Assembly: GCF_013204845.1 (NCBI RefSeq)
Contig: NZ_JABMKY010000018.1
Span: forward strand, 62,001 to 126,000
DNA from: Paenibacillus qinlingensis
GTDB lineage: Bacteria > Bacillota > Bacilli > Paenibacillales > NBRC-103111
DNA length: 64,000 bases
Direction: 5' to 3'
The notes below the pieces were generated by a model, which was not told where the DNA came from, searched no databases, and worked only from the letters and a program-made list of their open reading frames with translations. A program made the position numbers and the translations under genes. Positions 60,089-64,000 of the stretch are shown one piece after another. How positions within the stretch are numbered: the stretch's first letter is position 1; each line of letters opens with the position of its first letter.

Positions 60089-60676
60089 ATGGCATCCATC
60101 GATTATAAAAATGGATTAGTCGCAGAAAATCGCGAGCAGATTGAAAGCCATGTTCGTGAAATTTTGCGACTGATTGGTGAAGACGTGGATCGGGAAGGTC
60201 TATTGGATACGCCAGCTCGTGTAACGCGTATGTATGAAGAAATTTTTGCAGGGTATGCCGCAGATCCTCGTGAAGTACTTGGTGTTACTTTTGATGAGCA
60301 GCATGAAGAGCTTGTTATCATCAAAGATATCATTTACTACAGCCAGTGTGAGCACCATATGGCGCCTTTCTTTGGCAAAGTCCACGTTGGTTACTTGCCG
60401 AGCGGTAAAGTGGCTGGTCTCAGCAAATTTGCTCGTTTAGTTGATGTTGTTACACGCAAGCTGCAGGTGCAAGAACGTATTACCTCTGAGATTGCTGACA
60501 TCCTGTTCGATGTGCTTAAACCGCATGGCGTCATGGTTGTCGTTGAAGGCGAGCATATGTGCATGTGCGCAAGAGGCGTGAAGAAATACGGCAGTCAAAC
60601 CGTAACATCTGCTGTGCGCGGCTCCTTCCGTAAGGATGCGACATTGCGTTCGGAATTTCTATCTTTATTAAAATAA
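60089..60676 (+). CDS. folE: GTP cyclohydrolase I
   Basis: 195 residues. First step of folate synthesis: GTP to dihydroneopterin triphosphate. Zinc ligands are Cys and His in [10 protein letters not shown] and Cys in [13 protein letters not shown]; the GTP-binding GKVHVGYLP and KLQVQERIT segments are present. GGGTGGAG is placed correctly for ATG 60089 but too close to GTG 60077. It ends at a strong terminator. Confidence 0.96.
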   Translation: MASIDYKNGLVAENREQIESHVREILRLIGEDVDREGLLDTPARVTRMYEEIFAGYAADPREVLGVTFDEQHEELVIIKDIIYYSQCEHHMAPFFGKVHVGYLPSGKVAGLSKFARLVDVVTRKLQVQERITSEIADILFDVLKPHGVMVVVEGEHMCMCARGVKKYGSQTVTSAVRGSFRKDATLRSEFLSLLK

Positions 60677-60685
60677 TAAGAGCAC

Positions 60686-60733
60686 CGGGGAATGTGCACG
60701 AAGACAATGGTCTTGTGCATCATTCCCTTTTTT
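60686..60733 (+). terminator. Terminator of folE
   Basis: GGGGAATG-t-GCAC pairs with GTGC-at-CATTCCC around a loop and is followed by six T. Confidence 0.88.
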
Positions 60734-60937
60734 CAGTTGTGCACGAAGTTAGGCTTGTTGGGGCATGGAGAATATAGTATTCTTTTAAGTTAATAATCCT
60801 TCTGCATCAGGGGGTCGAATGGTGACTATCGTACATGCTCTCGCATAAACTGATAGCAGTGTGAGGAAACGCCCCAGGAGCAGGACACAGGTGAGATCGG
60901 CGCCCAAAAGCGCTAGAGGGCTAGAGGAGGCAAGCAT

Positions 60938-62263
60938 ATGAACAACATACGGAAATATCGGCCTGGTGAGGCAGCTTCCTCGAAATGGAGTGAAGAACGG
61001 GATGAATTTGAACGGGATTATGCAAGGTTGATTCAGTCACCAACTTTTCGGCGTCTGCAGGGTAAATCTCAGGTGTTCGGGGCCGGCTCGGGAGATTACT
61101 ATCGGACTCGTCTGACGCACTCCTTGGAGGTTGCACAGATTGCGCGAGAAGTGGCGAAGCGTTTAGAGCGGACGAATCCCTTTTTGAGCAAAAGAGAACA
61201 TCCAGGCCTGATCATCGATCCGACTGTGGTCGAGTGTGCATCTATTGCGCATGACTTCGGTCACCCGCCGTTTGGACATAAGGGCGAAGAGGTGCTCAAC
61301 CATATCCTCATGAAGGATCACGGCTTGAAATATGAAGGCAATGCGCAAAACTTCCGGATCCTCATGTTTCTGGAAAAACGAGCGGGCAGCGAGAGCGGTC
61401 TAGATCTGACGGCAGCCGTGCTTCTTGGTATCAACAAGTATCCTTTTTTGATCGAGGAAGAGGGGCGTCTCAAGGGTGTCTATGGGGCAGAGTGGGATGT
61501 TATTCAGGAGTTGCGTGACATTTGGAAAATGCCTGTCGGTTGTTCCACATTGGAAGCGCAATTGATGGACTTATGCGATGATATTGCGTATTCTACGCAC
61601 GATATCGAGGATGGCATTCGTGCAGGCAAAATTCAAATGAACGCTACCTTTTTTGAAGATCAACGCTTGATTCGCCATCTCGTTATGGAGATATTAAATG
61701 ATCCCAATCAGCATAAATTCGGCTGGGAGCAAGTTGATATCGAGCAGATGGTGCGTCGCGTGTTGCACGATTATTTGGAGCAATGGGAGCTCATATTTGC
61801 AGAATGCAACCGCGAGGAATCACGGACGCGCAGAGAGATGAAAGCGCGCTGGGTCAGCTCATTCGCGAGCCGTCTCGATATTATCGATGACACGGAACGC
61901 GGCTGGAAGAAGGTCGCCCTCGTCAAAGACGGCGCTGAAGATATGGATCTGCTGCGGACGATGGAAATCCTCAAGAAGCTGGCGTGGGTTACGCTGATCA
62001 AGGATTTCCGGGTCCTGCGCCTGCAAAAGCGCAGCGAAATCATCGTCGAGCGTCTCTGGGACAGCTTCATCGAAAAGGATAAAGGGCAATGGATCATCCC
62101 GCCCGACTGGATCGATAGCTACGAGCGGCGCAGCGTCAACAGCAACTGGAGTTGGCCGCGCTTCGTCGCGGACTATATCTCGGGCATGACCGACGCGTAT
62201 GCCGAGAAGGTATACGCGGAGCTGTTTGCGAGCAAATCGGGCTCGATTTACGAGATGGATTGA
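60938..62263 (+). CDS. dGTPase-like HD phosphohydrolase
   Basis: 441 residues of the deoxyguanosinetriphosphate triphosphohydrolase family. HD-domain metal ligands are His 61 in LTHSLEVAQ, His 105-Asp 106 in SIAHDFGHPPFGH, and a late Asp in DDIAYSTHDIEDG. It removes triphosphate from dNTPs. GAGGAGG precedes the ATG. The last third (61800-62240) is G+C-rich compared with the start. Whether dGTP is the true substrate is not certain; several Firmicute members act on other dNTPs. Confidence 0.92.
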   Translation: MNNIRKYRPGEAASSKWSEERDEFERDYARLIQSPTFRRLQGKSQVFGAGSGDYYRTRLTHSLEVAQIAREVAKRLERTNPFLSKREHPGLIIDPTVVECASIAHDFGHPPFGHKGEEVLNHILMKDHGLKYEGNAQNFRILMFLEKRAGSESGLDLTAAVLLGINKYPFLIEEEGRLKGVYGAEWDVIQELRDIWKMPVGCSTLEAQLMDLCDDIAYSTHDIEDGIRAGKIQMNATFFEDQRLIRHLVMEILNDPNQHKFGWEQVDIEQMVRRVLHDYLEQWELIFAECNREESRTRREMKARWVSSFASRLDIIDDTERGWKKVALVKDGAEDMDLLRTMEILKKLAWVTLIKDFRVLRLQKRSEIIVERLWDSFIEKDKGQWIIPPDWIDSYERRSVNSNWSWPRFVADYISGMTDAYAEKVYAELFASKSGSIYEMD

Positions 62264-62410
62264 GTGGGGCGTGCCCACTCAAGTTCTGTCTGCTTGTAGA
62301 TGCGAGCGGCTGCTGGTAGCTACAAGTAACCACAAGCACCAGCAGTAACTGACAAGTAACCAACCACCTCGCCACCTCTCTTCCAGCAACTAGCCGCCGC
62401 CAGAGCACAA

Positions 62411-62598
62411 ATAGATGGATTTTATACAGCTAATCTATCTAGTTTTCCTCATTTAGGAAGAATAGATGGATTTCCTGTAGCTAATTTGATGGTTTTAAGG
62501 GGAATTAGGGGAAACCGCGATATTTAGCTGTACTTTTTCCATTTAAATTCAAAAATCAACGAAATATGACAAAAATAGCTGTAGGTTTTCCAGTTAAG
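62411..62598. repeat. Four-box intergenic element, TACAGCTAA family, copy D
   Basis: TGGA at 62416 and 62467, TCCA at 62538 and 62589: 51, 71 and 51 bp. Boxes are close to consensus (TAGATGGA...TACAGCTAA). About 80 per cent identical to copy E by eye, including the sequence between boxes. It lies between dgt and the 38-bp tandem array. Confidence 0.88.
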
Positions 62599-62722
62599 TT
62601 GTTGTTGTAGGCATACATGAGGCACCTGGATCGAAGCGCATACGGTGTCTAATGCACAAGAGAACAGTGAGTCCAGGGTCTAAGTAAGGACCTAAGTAAC
62701 TAGCTACTTTCACTTACCTTAA

Positions 62723-63087
62723 CCCACCAGTAGCCGCTTATCACTTACCAGAAACCGTAACCCACCAGCAGCCGCTTATCACTTACCAGAAACCGTAACC
62801 CACCAGTAGCCGCTTATCACTTACCAGAAACCGTAACCCACCAGCAGCCGCTTATCACTTACCAGAAACCGTAACCCACCAGTAGCCTTATCACTTACCA
62901 GAAACCGTAACCCACCCAGCAGTCGCTTATCACTTACCACAAACCGTAACCCACCAGCAGGCGCTTATCACTTACCAGAAACCGTAACCCACCAGTAGCC
63001 ACTTGTCACTTAAAACAAATCGTAACCCAGCAGCAGTCGCTTTTCACTTAAAACAAATCGTAACCCACCAGCAGTCGCTTTTCACCC
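62723..63087. repeat. 38-bp tandem array, about 9.6 units
   Basis: Units start at 62723, 62761, 62799, 62837, 62875, 62911, 62950, 62988, 63026 and 63064. Each begins CCCACCAG and contains TTATCACTTACC and ACCGTAA. Units mostly alternate CAGTAG and CAGCAG, hinting at a 76-bp higher-order unit. There are no unique spacers, so it is not a CRISPR array. The last three units differ most (TTAAAACAAATCG). Confidence 0.93.
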
Positions 63088-63137
63088 AGTACAACTCAGC
63101 ATTCATTAGCAAAATCCATCACCCCCGCCGCGTGCAA

Positions 63138-63325
63138 ATAGCTGGATTTAGTACAGCTAATCTAGCTAGTTTTTCACATTTAGGAAGTTTAGATGGATTT
63201 CCTGTAGTTAATTTAGCGGTTTTAAGGGGAATATGCGGAAACTGCAACATTTAGCTGTACTTTTTCCATTTATACTTGGTAATCAATGAAATGAGACGGA
63301 ATTAGCTGTAGGTTTTCCAGTTAAG
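63138..63325. repeat. Four-box intergenic element, TACAGCTAA family, copy E
   Basis: TGGA at 63143 and 63194, TCCA at 63265 and 63316: 51, 71 and 51 bp. It is the near twin of copy D and stands on the other side of the tandem array. Confidence 0.88.
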
Positions 63326-63429
63326 TTGCGACGTAGGAGCATTGAGTTGAGAGGGTTGGCTGAATATGAGGATGAAGGGTAAGCGCTGCTTGCCTCTTTT
63401 TCGCGCTTGGATGCAAGCCGGTAAATGGC

Positions 63430-63458
63430 CAAAAAAATACCGACCTCATCAGAGGTCG
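63430..63458 (-). terminator. Terminator of the right-end hydrolase gene
   Basis: On the minus strand CGACCTC and GAGGTCG form a 7-bp stem with a 4-nt loop, followed downstream by GTATTTTTTT. Confidence 0.85.
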
Positions 63459-63461
63459 ATT

Positions 63462-64000
63462 TTATAGGGAGGAGGGAATACCAGCGTTAACGTGCTCGGA
63501 TGTGGCCGATGGTTCAATACTTCCGAGGAAGTCCATTGTGCGGCTCACATACGTTTTGGGCTCAGCACGGTACAGAAGTTCATGCTGTGCGTTAGGGAGA
63601 ATCCATAGCTTAGAGGCGGTGTTGTGTTGCTGCTTGAACATAGCCTCGACTAAAACATGAGGAGCTTTGTTATCATTGGTGCCATGAATCATGAAGATTG
63701 GCATCTCATAGGACGTTGTGGTCACTTTCGTGAAGGGCACGTCATGCAAGCTTACGCCATTTAATAAAGGAAAGAATAAACGAACAAGTGGTAGAGAAGG
63801 GTATTTAGGGAGGTGCACGATTTGATTTATATTTTGATAAAGGGTGTCCGAGTTCAGCAGAAATGTACTGTCTAGGATCATCCCAGAAATATCTCCGTTT
63901 TGCTGTAGAGCTGTCTGTAAGGCAGTGCCTGCCCCCATGGAAAAGCCCCAAATAAAGATCGAACCGCCAGTGGTCTGTTTGATGTAATCAATGGCCCCAA
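63462..64000 (-). CDS. Alpha/beta hydrolase (partial, start outside window)
   Basis: The C-terminal 179 or so residues of an alpha/beta hydrolase. The nucleophile elbow reads GFSMGAG (G-x-S-x-G) about 20 residues into the visible part; FMIHGTNDNKAPH and NAQHELLY carry the Asp and His of the catalytic triad. The reading frame is open to the window edge, so the Met at 63938 is internal. The fold resembles S9/BAAT-type or YqkD-like serine hydrolases. Confidence 0.88.
   Translation of the reverse strand, partial: GAIDYIKQTTGGSIFIWGFSMGAGTALQTALQQNGDISGMILDSTFLLNSDTLYQNINQIVHLPKYPSLPLVRLFFPLLNGVSLHDVPFTKVTTTSYEMPIFMIHGTNDNKAPHVLVEAMFKQQHNTASKLWILPNAQHELLYRAEPKTYVSRTMDFLGSIEPSATSEHVNAGIPSSL

Noticed and set aside
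62136-62408. 90-codon minus-strand frame after dgt
   Set aside because: Half of it lies in dgt and the rest in low-complexity CAGCAG/ACAAG sequence.
62723-63087. CRISPR-like periodic array
   Set aside because: The 38-bp units are repeated end to end with no variable spacers, and no cas genes are present.

Overview
The window looks like chromosomal DNA of an endospore-forming Firmicute of the Paenibacillus type. The evidence is a spore-germination operon of the GerA/GerB/GerC kind, repeated YesM/YesN-type two-component pairs beside LplB/YtcP/LipO-type carbohydrate importers that lack their own ATPase, lipoprotein substrate-binding proteins, strong AGGAGG-type ribosome sites and B. subtilis-like promoters. 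No rRNA, tRNA, prophage, insertion sequence or CRISPR array was recognised. The organism call is an inference from gene content.

Layout. 1-2480: an envelope-stress operon (small membrane protein, PspA, PspC, second PspA). 3280-11361: an RbsA/RbsC/RbsB-type sugar importer followed by a response regulator, a histidine kinase and a second, membrane-anchored binding protein, which together look like a three-component sugar-sensing unit. 11523-16732: two poorly known genes, a bacilliredoxin, NAD synthetase (nadE), and a BlaI/M56-protease pair behind a double BlaI operator. 17163-24429: a five-gene importer plus two-component cluster with a cre-like site. 25224-26788: aldo/keto reductase and acpS. 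27048-41053: a polysaccharide-utilisation block with a 1900-residue secreted heparinase-like protein, a membrane-bound AraC regulator, an importer, an M14 peptidase and a serine hydrolase. 41062-45464: a ketone-body / acetoacetate operon (thiolase, CoA-transferase A and B, 3-hydroxybutyrate dehydrogenase) with a divergent LysR regulator. 45899-63461: housekeeping and stress genes (mutY, a Crp-family regulator, sodA, the ger operon, DUF402, signal peptidase, queG, a methylguanine methyltransferase, an HD-GYP protein, a YneF-like protein, folE, dgt). The right end carries part of an alpha/beta hydrolase.

The three carbohydrate clusters follow one logic: an extracellular sensor drives an AraC-type regulator, which should switch on a nearby importer. 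Two of the three importers have no ATPase gene here and presumably borrow a shared MsmX-type ATPase. The heparinase-like enzyme would supply oligosaccharides to the importer encoded next to it.

The most unusual signal is not a gene. Eight intergenic gaps or parts of gaps hold elements built from four short boxes, two forward and two reversed, with almost fixed spacing. Five copies (13.6, 16.8, 45.6, 62.4 and 63.1 kb) use a box ending in TACAGCTAA and have exactly 51/71/51-bp spacing. Three copies (2.6, 2.85 and 25.0 kb) use a GGAACGT box with 50/65-67/50-51-bp spacing. Several lie beside simple tandem repeats: a 10-bp and a 5-bp satellite at 24.6-24.8 kb and a 38-bp array at 62.7-63.1 kb.
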